A stretch of 64,000 nucleotides of DNA from Morinoia aosen (taxonomy: Eukaryota > Arthropoda > Malacostraca > Amphipoda > Talitridae): the NCBI GenBank assembly GCA_030386875.1, contig CM059569.1, positions 41,269,842 through 41,333,841 on the forward strand. The letters run 5' to 3'. The translations under genes and the position numbers were made by a program. The notes beneath the pieces were generated by a model. That model searched no databases, was not told the origin of the DNA, and saw only the letters and a list, made by a program, of their open reading frames with translations. Below, one piece after another: positions 23,701 to 34,103 of the stretch; the first letter of the stretch is position 1, and each line of letters starts with the position of its first letter.

Positions 23701-24409
23701 AATGGTCACTATCATAACTAGTTACCTAGTCATATACTGCTTCACAGTATTACTAACATTACTGCCTCGTGCCAATACTAACGCGTACGAAATGCTGAGC
23801 ACAGCTCTCGGCCTTGCGCCGGCGTACAAAAAAAATATCTGCCTCTGCATCAAGCAAAAAAAAACATCACACTCACTCGTGTGCGCTGCAGTGCAGCTGT
23901 ACTGGTAACTTTACTCGATACTCTTTACCAGTGATACTTGATACTCGATACTTGTTACTCTTTAACTTATTACCAGACAACCACGTGTGTTTAATTAACG
24001 GGCATCTATCGCCTCTCATTATTATTCGCCAGCACAATGACAACCGCAATCTACAATGCTAAACTCTGACCATCATGGTATCACTGACATTAATTCCAAG
24101 TTCGTGTTAATTAATTCGTAATTCGCTTCTCTAAAGCTTACTCACTTAATTGTCTGCGCGAATTCATTTCTACTTCAATACTTTGACCTCGCTGATAGAA
24201 TTACCTGGTACTAATTTGCCTTTTCCCAGATAACCTCACAGCATTTCTGTCTCGGGGTTATTCGCTGCCCCACAGCACCGCCATTTTCGAGGCTCTCTCT
24301 ACCGTAGCAAATATTACTCTTTACGCCTCCTCTGGGCAACCACGTCTGTCATCAGACACTCTGCATTATTTACGGTGTTCAAAAATACTTCATTCTTACT
24401 TTAACCGTG
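20728..24409 (-). other. LTR element interior without recognisable pol
   Basis: About 3.7 kb where RT, RNase H and integrase would normally lie. It is AT-rich. Frames on either strand stay under about 90 codons, and I found no catalytic YxDD-type motif or zinc-finger HHCC pattern. Small duplications occur at about 22020-22125 ('cactgcgcgcgaaggtaaa') and 23278-23330 ('taatcgttcaatcagttgtt'). It may be stuffer sequence of a non-autonomous family. Confidence 0.6.
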
Positions 24410-25080
24410 CTATCCGTGCACATCAGGTATCATCAGAATATCATCATTATTTAATTTCCGCCGACCACGGGCTACTTCTTTGGAATCATAAACGTACCCT
24501 TCGTCGACAACTCCTGTGATCCCGACAGATTTACCATTAGTGTCTTTCTTCTCGACATCTAATTGACTGTCCTGAACAACACTCGTTGCCTGCACCAAGG
24601 TACTTAATCCTCCCTTTAATTCTCCTTGTACATCTGACAAGTAAACTTCGGATTCAACATGATCCTTTTCCAATTTTTCTAAGGTACTTAAACAATCGCT
24701 CTGTCGGAGCTATTAATTAACAACAACGGAATCTTTCTCCTATTGTTAACTCTCACAATTGCTTCAGAGACACAAATGCCTTCTTTCAAAGTTGCTTTCT
24801 TTATTATGTATTCTCCATTTTTACACTTTCCAACATGTCCAACATGTTTCAAAATTACATTAGGAGCAATTTCAATTCTTTGAGTATGCACTCTTAACGG
24901 CCTTGGCCTTGTGAGGGAATTGGTAACTGCAACTGCGCCTCGAACAGGCTGATTTTCTCTCTTACCATCCCTTTTTACTTCCTCACTTGCTTTCTCAGCA
25001 ATGCACGTCCTCTTCTCTCTTAGCTTATTTAGGACTTTTTCCTTAGCTCTGGACGTAATCGTGTCTGCCATGAGACACAC
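24410..25080 (-). pseudogene. Gypsy-type protease-RT linker remnant, frameshifted
   Basis: A minus frame from 25080 to 24688 contains IAPNVILKHVGHVGKCKNGE, then KKATLKEGICVSEAIVRVNN, then KIPLLLINSSDRAIV before a stop. The pattern (IPP-like start, G-Y-I, then V-N-..-I-N-S-S-D) is that of the segment following the protease in gypsy pol. At the stop (about 24690) the next register continues with LSTLEKLEKDHVESEVYLSD to 24410, so a single frameshift splits one ancestral frame. No reverse transcriptase follows. Confidence 0.55.
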
Positions 25081-25290
25081 AGTATTCTCTATTAAATACT
25101 TCAGACATGTTTAACACATCAACTCTCTCGACATTTTTAACGAGGGAATCTTCAGCACCAGAATTCTCCTCGGGTTCACAGGGGTTTGTCGCCGTAGAGT
25201 CATACTTAGTTATTGTAGTTTCATTTTTACCGTCGACGTTATCTCTATCGAAAATGAAATCTTCTCCGCTGCTTACTCTTAAAAATCATT
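25020..25290 (-). pseudogene. Acidic gag C-terminal frame
   Basis: Without an ATG, one minus register is open for about 90 codons and includes SSGEDFIFDRDNVDGKNETT and PCEPEENSGAEDSLVKNVER. It lies between the zinc knuckle and the linker, in a different register from both. This looks like an acid-rich gag tail separated from its neighbours by single-base indels. Confidence 0.45.
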
Positions 25291-25384
25291 TCCACTGTTA
25301 GTTTGGTAAGTTTCTACCTGGCCTTTTTCTGACATACGAGTTTTATACTGTCCTCGCGCACGGACACGATTCGGTCTGCCTGGT

Positions 25385-25699
25385 CTGTTTAAATGGTCTC
25401 TTCTGGACCTACAATCTCTGCGTAGTGTCCTAACTTATTACACGAAAACAGGCTACATCACGCAGTGAATGCTCGGTGACTGTCTGAGATGAACCTGGTT
25501 TGTACCAATCAGTCGGTTTCCTAGCCACGGTGGTTGCCGACTCGCCTTGTCCTTGACAGACACACTCACGATTGAAACAATTCGAGCAACGCTTCGCTTC
25601 AGCTGTTTCTAATGCTTGGACTTCGAGAGTTCCTAACAAAAATAATCCTATATTCATAAACCTCCAATTTCCATTAAAAGAAAAAAGTTCTACACACAA
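25385..25699 (-). pseudogene. Gag nucleocapsid remnant with CCHC zinc knuckle
   Basis: A minus frame from 25699 gives TLEVQALETAEAKRCSNCFN and later RKPTDWYKPGSSQTVTEHSL before reaching a C-F pair. Continuing across one missing base gives C-N-K-L-G-H-Y-A, and across a second missing base gives D-C-R-S-R-R followed by an Arg-rich tail. The spacing is that of a C-x2-C-x4-H-x4-C knuckle of retrotransposon nucleocapsids. Two single-base deletions within about 25 bp break it. The capsid part upstream (25700-26160) is not recognisable. Confidence 0.6.
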
Positions 25700-26592
25700 T
25701 AAAATTTTACCTCACAACTCACATTTTCAGTGGACTTCCGTGGACTTAAAACAGGCTAATTGCTAATTACTCGTGAAGGCCGGCACCACTCTGAATAGAG
25801 GTAAGCTGCTTCAGCTTACTTTTATATGCTAGAGACAATGGCTTGGCTACAACTTCCTTTAACTGTTTCAGAGAACAATGGACTACCGCTTCCTTCAATT
25901 GTCCTCACAGACAATGGACTACCGCCTCACACAATGCTTCCGCGTAGACGCTCGCTCTCTCACTACCAGGAATCAACTTCTGCGTTAAGGCTCTCCCACT
26001 TACTAAGAAACAGCGTGCACACTGCGCTTGCTATGCCTATGCTGCTTAAGTAGTTTTTACATAGAGAACTTCTTATTTATTAATTTCATAATGATTATGT
26101 ATAATCATTAAATTGAGCTCATGCTTAATTAATTCGCAAGCAAACATTATCGGCGTATACTCAGCTTGCTATTTGGCGATGCGCAGATCTCGTCGATCTT
26201 CTCGTAGATCTCGTCGGTCTTCTCGTTGCAGATGACGATGGGTAGATGCGTAGATCTCGTCGACAAACCAGGTTGTTGGTTTGGACCCTCACATCATTTT
26301 CTCCTTTGAGTAGCGATGAGTAGACTGGTGAAGACTGCGTAGCGTGTAAATTTTCGATTATTTTTTCTCCCTCGAAGTGTTTCTTGGAAAGAACTTCGAT
26401 TTTCCGCGCTGACGTCTTTCTTCCTTTTCTCGATGCTCTGAAGTAATGTGATAACTGCGCGACGTTACTCCACAGGCTGACACTCTTCACACTTAAAATC
26501 ACGGATCAGCAGAACCGAAGATCAATTCTTGCTATCTTTCTTCTTCAATGGGCAATGTGAATATCTTTAATGTGGCTTCTTTGATGTGGTAT
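25700..26592 (-). other. 5' leader of the LTR element
   Basis: Between the primer-binding-like site and the gag remnant. It holds a 113-codon minus frame (26161-26502) without recognisable capsid motifs. Its end encodes repeated S-T-R-R-S-T-R because of a short 'gatctcgtcg' repeat. It also holds a duplication 'gaacaatggactaccgc' near 25873 and 25912. Confidence 0.5.
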
Positions 26593-26610
26593 CCCCATAC
26601 ATGGGCACCA
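26593..26610 (-). promoter_or_regulatory. Primer-binding-like site
   Basis: Four bases from the 5' LTR edge the minus strand reads TGGTGCCCATGTATGGGG. TGG at this position matches the CCA end of a priming tRNA. I cannot assign the isoacceptor. The site also forms a small CCCAT/ATGGG hairpin. Confidence 0.5.
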
Positions 26611-26692
26611 AATATGTTCCGACCTTTTCAGTATCCGGTCGAAGACTACGCGAATGGGGTTCGGGAGTGACGAGCAGCAACGTGATTCATAG

Positions 26693-26698
26693 TTTATT
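26693..26698 (-). terminator. Poly(A) signal in LTR
   Basis: AATAAA on the minus strand, about 78 bp before the LTR end, with a matching copy in the other LTR. The position suits an R/U5 boundary. Confidence 0.5.
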
Positions 26699-26908
26699 GG
26701 TACTTCAGAGTTGATACAGGCTTGGTAGTTGGCAAGAATCAGAGAGATCAGACGATAGGTGCTAGTACAAGTCTTCTACAATGCATCTGTGATCTATACA
26801 GGTGCTTCCTCGACGGTAACGCGTCTACTACTGAACAGTGATGACTCTATCTAATGTGATCTCTACGGCAGCGCACCGCCAATGAACCACGATATCTCTC
26901 GCCGATCC

Positions 26909-26916
26909 TATTTATA
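26909..26916 (-). promoter_or_regulatory. TATA box of the LTR promoter
   Basis: TATAAATA on the minus strand (in GCATATAAATAGG). It lies upstream of the AATAAA in the same orientation, supporting minus-strand transcription of the element. Confidence 0.6.
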
Positions 26917-26933
26917 TGCCTTGCGGGCGCACA

Positions 26934-27411
26934 CTTCCTTAACTCAAAATGTCACAAAGACTTCATTCAGTCAGAATTACAGTCAAATTTTGTAAAGAAA
27001 ATACCTAACGGAACTTGTAAACAATTTTTTGTTGACATTCATAGGAACAATGCGAGGGACAAATCGGAGTTAAAATGTCAAAAGAAAGGAAAAATTAATA
27101 CGCAATGAGGGGTCCATGGATTTTGTTATGGTTAATTCCGTAATGAACGCCGCGTCATCATGTTTTTTACGATGGTGAATTTCATTTACACATGGTGACT
27201 TGCACCATAGTTTTTGACGTGATCCCCTTGGTCTCATGTACAGCGTAATTTTAGCGGCACTTGGCTGTGCGCTGTTTCTTCAGGGCAATTTGATGTCACC
27301 ATAAGGCGGAAGCGAGGTGCAATCTGACCAATCGGAGTGAGTGCATTTTACGGAGATTGTTTCGTACGGCAGACCTCCAAGCTTGCGTGTTTGACACGCT
27401 AATGTGCCTCT
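26934..27411. other. Right target-site copy (cttc) and unassigned sequence
   Basis: 26934-26937 repeats cttc. The rest shows no gene. The 69-codon minus frame 27280-27489 overlaps the adjacent miniature element and has no motif. Confidence 0.5.
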
Positions 27412-27574
27412 GTTGGCTCCACGGTAGAAGAAACAAGGTAGGGTCATTTCGACGGGGGAAAATACACCTCCTCTTGTTCGGCTAGTCAATAGGAAGGCTT
27501 TATTTCAAACAAACTTTATGACGTCACCAAAACACCATGTCGTTAGGCCAATAATTGAGCCAGATTTGGGGGTA

Positions 27575-29416
27575 TGTCGCGATACATGAAAAGGGGCTTC
27601 CTAATCACGCACGCAGGGGAACTTCCAACCCCCACAAATAAATATAATGTACACCTTGTGCTCGCACGTTACACACATAAATAAGCATGGAGAATAATGA
27701 GCATTAAAGATTAGGCACCTTTATTGTTAACTGAACACGTGGATTATGACACAGGGAAACATATATCGCCAGAACAATTGCACACCAATGCCCTCAGGCA
27801 AGATGCGCAAGATCTGCGAACCAACACTCCTATCCGTTGCATAGATTTTTTTTGCAACTAACAAACAACGAATTTCGCACAACAAAAAATAAGACACATG
27901 AAATGAATATTCTAATTAGCACAGACATAAAATGAATAGTTATGTCAAACATAGGTTACAGCAATGAGTCGGTTTGCCACTCAGATTTCAAGTATCCCGC
28001 CTTTATCTCGGTTTCAAATTTTCTCTGCCATCAAACTTCACGGGCTGCCTAATTCATATTACACACTGCGCGCCAAAAATGGATTTGCACTGTTTCAGCA
28101 TGCCTTTCATCTTTGCCTTCTCCACAATCACTACTTGCGAGCGCTCCCTAGTTAATTCACTGTCGGCGGCTTGTTGAGGCACGAAGCCTAGCATCCATGG
28201 TTCCCTCTAGTGCTGAATACCAGGCTGGTGGGGAACCGCTGCGAGATTGAGAACGCCCGGCATCAGCTACTGCGCCACGGTTGTGTAGAGCAGCCCCGGT
28301 CGCGGTGCTACGACCCACCCGCCTGTGAACAATGCACAGATTTATATTATCTATTCCCTGAGATATGACCGTTATTAATTCCCCTTTAAGAATTTACACG
28401 AAGCTTCCACCGACAATATGGCTATTCCCGACGCGATGAATCAACTTTCTCCCATTTAATATGAATCCCCTTTTGCGAGATAATAACCCCTCTAGAATTT
28501 TACCGACCAAAAATCTTGATTTCACTATGTTAACCACAGAACACTATTCAAAATGAATTCCATGAGAGATAATTTTTCCTTTATCTTTTACAAGAAACAA
28601 ATTACAAAGCGTCCTGTTTGAGAACAAGCTCGAATGAGTAAATAAAATGCAAAGAACTAATGGGCAATATAATTCCCGCCTGAGAATCATCTACAAGTGC
28701 AAACCCTGTAAGCAGTCATAGCACGTGAACAATTCGAGAATGATCTGAAAATAAAACCCACAGAACTAATTTGTACCCGAATTTTAACTATAAAATGAAA
28801 TTACCCCGCCTAAGCCAATAAAGTTTACACGCCCCGTATTTGAACAAATACAAAGACGCTCCTAGCACAGAACACAGAATATCATCTCACCTCCCAGATT
28901 GGCACAGGCAGGCCTACATCTTCACTTAGTCAGGAGCACGCAAAAATAGGCCGGGTACCCGCGTTGCTATGCTTATATACCCCCGCCGCACAAAGGACGC
29001 ATATCGTAGGTGGTGCGGGAAGCCCGCTAAAATTGGTAGTGACGTGGCATCTCGCGATTGGGTGCTTCTCACGCGTCACCTCTGACGTGTTCCCTGCGTC
29101 ACAAAACTTGGTATTGCTACGCGCATTCCCCTCTAACATATTCTTCTGAGATGCATATTTTCCATAGTTCCCCTACTCGTTGGTAATTACTTTTAACTTA
29201 TTGTTTTTCTCTACTACACAATCAAGTTGCCCTCGTGTGATACTATGTGTAGTTTTCGAGCTAGCTCTTTACACAACCGCTACCCCCTACGTACTCCTCC
29301 TTTCTCCTCCTATCCTGATTTTCCAAGCTCCCTCGGCCCGCACAGTGTCCTTCCGGTTGCCGGCTGTGTCGTGCCGGTTCGCCTTATATATGCCTAATTT
29401 CCCTTATATCTTAACA
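27575..29416 (-). mobile_element. 1.84-kb LTR-like insertion, probably a solo LTR
   Basis: Begins TGTCGCGATACATG, ends TTAACA, and is flanked by the 4-mer ggta (27571-27574 and 29417-29420). The TG..CA ends plus a 4-bp duplication are LTR-retrotransposon hallmarks. No internal repeat pair or coding frame above 69 codons is visible, so a solo LTR left by recombination is the simplest reading. The minus strand has TATATAAG at 28972-28979 and AATAAA at 27720-27725, in LTR order. The sequence is unrelated to the LTR at 20395. An unusual non-autonomous element is the alternative. Confidence 0.65.
28972..28979 (-). promoter_or_regulatory. TATA box in the 1.84-kb LTR-like insert
   Basis: TATATAAG on the minus strand about 440 bp from the 29416 end, a plausible U3 promoter position. 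Inference only. Confidence 0.4.
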
Positions 29417-29544
29417 GGTAGCAGTGCTACCAGATGCCATTTGAGCGCTGCTATTGGTTCGTTCCCGTGACGTCAGCAAAACCACACCGTCAACGATAAA
29501 AGTCCGGCTTTAACTTACATTGTTTTCTCTACCGTGGTTGGCTC

Positions 29545-32082
29545 TAGTGTTGAATATTATTCAAAGCCTTAAGAAACATATGAGGTATATTTATTTGTTT
29601 GGTCTAATGGATACTGATAACATTTAAATATTAAAGGTTTTGCGGTTAGAAACATTCAGAAATATTAGTTTATCTTGAATGTGTGCAAATTTTCAGCCTA
29701 AGTAAATTGGAAAGGCTTCAGGAGAGAAGGAGAAGACTTGACAGAGGACCAAAAGGAGAGCTAGCTCAGGAACAAAGAGAAGAAATCCTCCCTCTCTTTT
29801 TACTTTCATGGGTTCTCGTCTTCTCACTTTCCGCTTTTTTCTTTATATGAGCTCGTCTTCTTACTCTCGTTCTTACGATAAAATTAAGCGCTAGGTGAGA
29901 TGTGATGTAATGAGCCTGATTTCTAACATAAATCGAAGATCAGATATAATGTATTATTGGTACTAAATCCTAGTGTGAAAATCTACGTCCTAATTAGAAA
30001 ACTAGTATTGGGACACAAATGATAATATTGTGTTAAAGTCGTCCATGTAAATAACTTTTCGTCAAAAGTTACGCTATATTCAAGTTTAGAAACCCACCTC
30101 GTAGTTAGAAAACGTGTATTGAAATATAAAGTGTGTTAAAATTTTCAACAGAAATAACATCTTGTCAAAAGTTACATTATACACTAATTTGAAAACCAAC
30201 CTCGTAGTTAGAAAACAAGGATTGAAAACAAGAAATGATTAATCTGCAATTTAAATGCCTTCTTTCAAAAAGTAATATTATTTGCTACGTCTGAGAACAC
30301 CTTTAGTGGCTAGTGCAGCAGACTTCACTTCTCTCGAACACCGAAGTGAGCTGTCCATCATTGAGCACATTCTCCGTGAAGAATGATTTCCGAAAAAATT
30401 ACTTAGAGCTTCACTGGGTTTCCTCGAATGGGATCTTTGAAATAGTGAATTTCTGGCTGGAGAGCTCGTCAATTCTGCACCGCCATTGTCTGGCTCGCCA
30501 GCAGACCAATACCCTGCTCGCTTCCATCAAACTCTGCTTTAAATGCGCAATAAAACGGAGCGCAATGCACTCAAGTTCTTCACAGCACAAAAGCCGGATT
30601 TGGCATTGAAAAAAGAATTACTTCATTTAATTCCGAGAACTCTCTATAGAAAATTTCAACTGTTGTTCGCCTTTCTGGGATCATTGTAGAAGTTCTAACT
30701 ATTTCATGTGAGAATTATTGTTCAGTCTCATGTATGCACTAATTTAGATTTATGTTGGTTGAATAATAAAAGGAAGTAATGACCGCGGTGAATCGGGCAA
30801 TTAGTGAAATTTTTTATGAAAGCGACACGTAAAGAAAAATAGAATTTGAGCTGCATCGTATTAGGAACGCTGACTCTAGCACACGCTGAAATACGAAACA
30901 AAATTTACGTTTCAATTGGTATAATCGTAGAGAATAAACCTTGTTAAATTTCTGTATCAAAGGAGGAACGTTAAAGTGCTCACACAACTCCTACAGAACG
31001 CCTCCGTACCTCAGCCAATTTTGTAACGTCCCTTCAGTCGAATATTTCGAAACAGTCAACACTACATCGACTTACGCACTACAGGCAACGTTATCGCTGC
31101 CATTGCGGCTGTGTTTTTCGGTCCGTTCATGATTTATAAGAACTTTCCCACACATTTATTTGAAATAAGAAAGAAGACGTAATGGTATATAGCAGGATCG
31201 TATTTTATACAGGCCGGAAGAGATGAAAAAAATTCATTCTCTCGAGAGTTAATGAGGCCGAGTGCACGCGGCCCGTCAAAAATGTACAATAATGTTCGAC
31301 AAATCACATGGCCCACGTTCCTATTTCCTAATAATTCACGTGATATTCATCCCTACTCGAATCTGATAGATTATTACACTGGAAATTGTGGAGTTGATGA
31401 AGCTTGTATCACAGATACGCTCACCACACACTGCAGGCTGGCGGGTGTGATGGACGGACAGACTCAATTCCTATTATAGTACAGATAACCAGTAATTGAT
31501 TTCATATTCAAATCAGATATAAAATTTGACTCAGTCAAAAACAGCCTATTGTAGCCTCGACTAATTTCATTTTAATGCTTTATATTCCTCAGAGAAATTT
31601 TCCAGCAATTCACACAGCTCCGTTGAGCAAACCTATACGCCTGTGAGGGGAATCGATTGCTCTGCAGACCAACCAACCTAAATATGCAAAGCCTTCTTCA
31701 GAGATTGCTCTGAAATGTCCCAAGTTATTCGCAAAGTTTTTGCTGATCCACAATGTATTCAAAACTAGAAACAGTCATCGACGACTCAAGTTTCAAATTT
31801 CCGTCATTCATATTGAATGTAAAATCCCTTTAATAGTACGATCTAGAAAGGTTGTAACTTCAGACTCGGGTTTTGGTCATCTATTGGCTACAATGAAAAA
31901 GAACACAAGACGTAATTCCGCGCGGAATCATGACAAATTTTTAACGCTCGACCCAGAGCGTGATCGGAATGCGTGTACTCATACGCTTTTAGTTTATTTT
32001 TCCTTTTTTGTTCACTCACACGAGCCTCCAGTGAGGCGACCTAATAACTTCTAGATAGTAATCCTCCCTTCCAGCCAACCAG
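29545..32082. other. Unique sequence with one duplication
   Basis: No gene supported. A diverged tandem duplication of about 115 bp lies at about 30030-30230 (shared 'gtcaaaagttac', 'cctcgtagttagaaaac' and 'attgaaa'). At 29715-29875 a purine-rich run is followed by a pyrimidine-rich run. Frames at 30313-30609 and 31740-32054 (98 and 104 codons) show no known motif. Confidence 0.5.
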
Positions 32083-32353
32083 CACGGTAGTAGAAACAAG
32101 GTAGGTTCAAACAAGTCTTTTTTTCGTTGACGGTGTGGTTTGCTGACGTCACGGCAACGAACCAATAGCAGCGCTCATATTGCATCTGGTAGCACTGCTA
32201 CCCTCAAGTCTGGCTCTGCTATTGGCCTAACGACATGACGTTTTGGTGACGTCATAAAGTTTGTTTGAAATAAAGGCTTTCTATTGGCTAGCCGAACAAG
32301 AGGAGGTGTATATTCACCCATAGAAATGACCCTACCTTGTTTCCTCTACCGTG
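32083..32353 (+). mobile_element. hAT-like miniature element, copy 3
   Basis: 271 bp with ends CACGGTAGTAGAAACAAGGT and CCTTGTTTCCTCTACCGTG. Flanking 8-mers are ccaaccag (32075-32082) and cccaccag (32354-32361), 7 of 8 identical. It has two TGACGTCA motifs, three CCAAT/ATTGG boxes and the central GGTAGCACTGCTACC palindrome. It is the best intact representative of the family in this window. Confidence 0.85.
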
Positions 32354-32552
32354 CCCACCAGTCAATTTCTTAAATAATTCTCCTCGATTATTATTTATTT
32401 TTTCTCAAAATTTGTAATCTATCTTTCTTGAAATATGTTGTGTAAATAAATTTAATAAATTCCGTACATCTGAAGCAGTTTAGTGAACAGGGCTTCTGAA
32501 GAATGAAGAGCTGTTCGATGAGAACATCAATGAAGCCTTAAAAATTGTGCAG

Positions 32553-32713
32553 GTCTCGATAAGTTGCCCTCGGTAAGTTTCCTTTCGGTAAGTTGCCCTC
32601 GGTAAGTTGCCCTCGGTAAGTTGCCCTCGGTAAGTTGCCCTCGGTAAGTTGCCCTCGATAAGTTGCCCTCGGAAAGTTGCCCTCGGTAAATTGCCCTCGG
32701 TAAATTGCCCTTG
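32553..32713. repeat. Minisatellite, 14-bp unit, about 11 copies
   Basis: The unit is 'ttgccctcggtaag'; edge variants carry 'cgataag' or 'ggaaag'. Same period as the array at 18700 but unrelated in sequence. Confidence 0.9.
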
Positions 32714-32941
32714 CAATCTCCTCTTTTCAAAGAAATGAGTTCAGTCTACTGGAGACGTCGCCAAGCATATCAGGTTACTCTCAAGAATAGAACTGAAGTG
32801 CTAGTGTGTACGGTACAAACCAGGCATTGGAGTACATTTGAAATACGCTTTATAACACGATGGAGATAAATTTGTGTTCACTTGGCCAATCGAAGTGTTT
32901 TAGCTCGATCTAACATCCATGGCACCATCCTTGCTGAGGTT

Positions 32942-33067
32942 CTACCCAGCCTAACTTTTTCCTCGCCTGCTAGCATGTTTTTCGCCGCGCCTAAGTGATT
33001 TAATTGCTTAAATCACTTAGGCGACGAAAAACATGCATGCAGGCGGCGAAAAAGTTAGACTGGGTAG
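32942..33067. mobile_element. Foldback miniature element
   Basis: A near-perfect 126-bp palindrome from 'ctacccagcctaactttttc' to 'gaaaaagttagactgggtag'. The arms hold 'gcatgtttttcgccg' and 'aagtgattta'. It is related to the element at 2886-3113. No target duplication could be fixed. It would form a long hairpin when single-stranded. Confidence 0.8.
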
Positions 33068-34103
33068 CTTGTCTCGCTGCTGTGTTGAGAGTTGTTAGAA
33101 TATCATGAGAATTTTTTCCAAGACGCTCTATCATTGGGTGAGGTAGTGTAACCAATGTAGTTTCAATAAAATATGAACCCATGTTCATAAAAACCTGAGT
33201 TGAGAGCATAAGACATGTCACTTTATCCGATATTGTGTTGCGAACTCGTAGAAGAGGGAGCCGAAGAATAGAAGAAATCAATCTTGCTCTGTTTTTGCCT
33301 AGCAAATATTGGTGCACTCACATCGACAAGTACTTTAGCATGCAAGATTTGTGTGGCGCGGCACTGAAAGTTTAAAAGTTGCCGTCAAGTCCTTGGCCAA
33401 GTTCTGTTTTTTGGCTGCATTGAAGCTCACGCTACGGCTTGCAGCGCAATCACGCTTCGCTCCAACTTGTAGCATATTCTCAGCCTCGCGATCTTCAACA
33501 AACGATTTTCAGCACAGGCACTTCTTGTGATCATCTTGGTAGCAATATTGAGGAACAAGATGTGTCTGCGCCTTGACGGCTCTCAGCGTTGTTGTATAAT
33601 GCCTTGAATAGCGGGAATTTATCAGGCGATGGGATTCAGACCTAAAACTTACTCTAATTTATCAGGCGATGGGAATTATTCACAAGATTCTTACCCCATA
33701 CTTACTGTGGACGTAGCGTGTCGATCGCGTGACTACACAAGTGCAGTATACAACACTCAGAAATGTGCAATAACTTGTTAAAAAAATCATTCTCTAAGCA
33801 ATTTATCTATGCTTTCAGGGCACAGGTTTCATTTTGCCTGAGCTTTGGTTTTATTCCTTGGTAAGATTTTTTCTCAAAAGAATGATCAGAGAAAAGGCAG
33901 GCATTTCCTGAAAAATGTCTCACCAAGAGAAAAGGTCCGGGAAAGTATGAAATTTACAATCATTCGAAATGAGGTAGGAATATGAAATATCGCGTAAGCC
34001 AAGAAACATGTGGTACGGCAATTAAAGGCAAAATTGTGGTGGGAAGAAAGTTTTAACTGGTATGAATCGCTGCAGTTTGTCCCGAACTCTTGACCGTAAT
34101 CGC
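33068..34103. other. Unassigned unique sequence
   Basis: No gene seen. A short duplication 'tttatcaggcgatggga' occurs near 33618 and 33659. The 105-codon minus frame 33000-33317 starts outside the foldback element and ends inside it, and has no recognisable motif. Confidence 0.5.

Larger units (their letters stand above)
20395..26933 (-). mobile_element. Non-autonomous gypsy-like LTR retrotransposon
   Basis: 6.54 kb bounded by two 319-bp direct repeats with TG..CA ends and a cttc target duplication. The minus orientation is shown by a TATA box and poly(A) signal inside the LTR, a primer-binding-like site beside the 26615 LTR, and gag remnants read on the minus strand. Visible coding remnants are a CCHC zinc knuckle region (about 25390-25445) and a protease-to-RT linker (24690-25080), all frameshifted. 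From about 24400 down to 20714 no frame on either strand exceeds about 90 codons, and I see no reverse transcriptase, RNase H or integrase motif. The LTRs read as identical, so insertion is recent while coding is defective, implying mobilisation in trans. Assignment to gypsy rather than BEL rests on the linker and is moderate. Confidence 0.88.
26615..26933 (-). repeat. 5' LTR (319 bp)
   Basis: TG..CA-bounded and read as identical to 20395-20713. On the minus strand it begins TGTGCGCCCGCAAGGCATAT. U3 is very short: the TATA box starts only about 17 bp from the edge. Confidence 0.92.
27420..29536 (-). mobile_element. hAT-like miniature element, copy 2, split by insertion
   Basis: Termini CACGGTAGAAGAAACAAGGT (27420) and the inverted CTCTACCGTG (ends 29536) are flanked by a perfect 8-bp duplication gttggctc (27412-27419 and 29537-29544). 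The body is the reverse complement of the copies at 8918 and 32083 but is interrupted at 27574 by 1842 bp. Without the insert and its duplicated 4-mer the element is about 271 bp. It keeps both TGACGTCA sites; one CCAAT box is mutated ('gtcaatagg'). Confidence 0.9.

Noticed and set aside
27575-29416. Second copy of the 20395 LTR family
   Set aside because: Terminal and internal sequences differ from the 319-bp LTR and the length is 1842 bp, so it belongs to another family.
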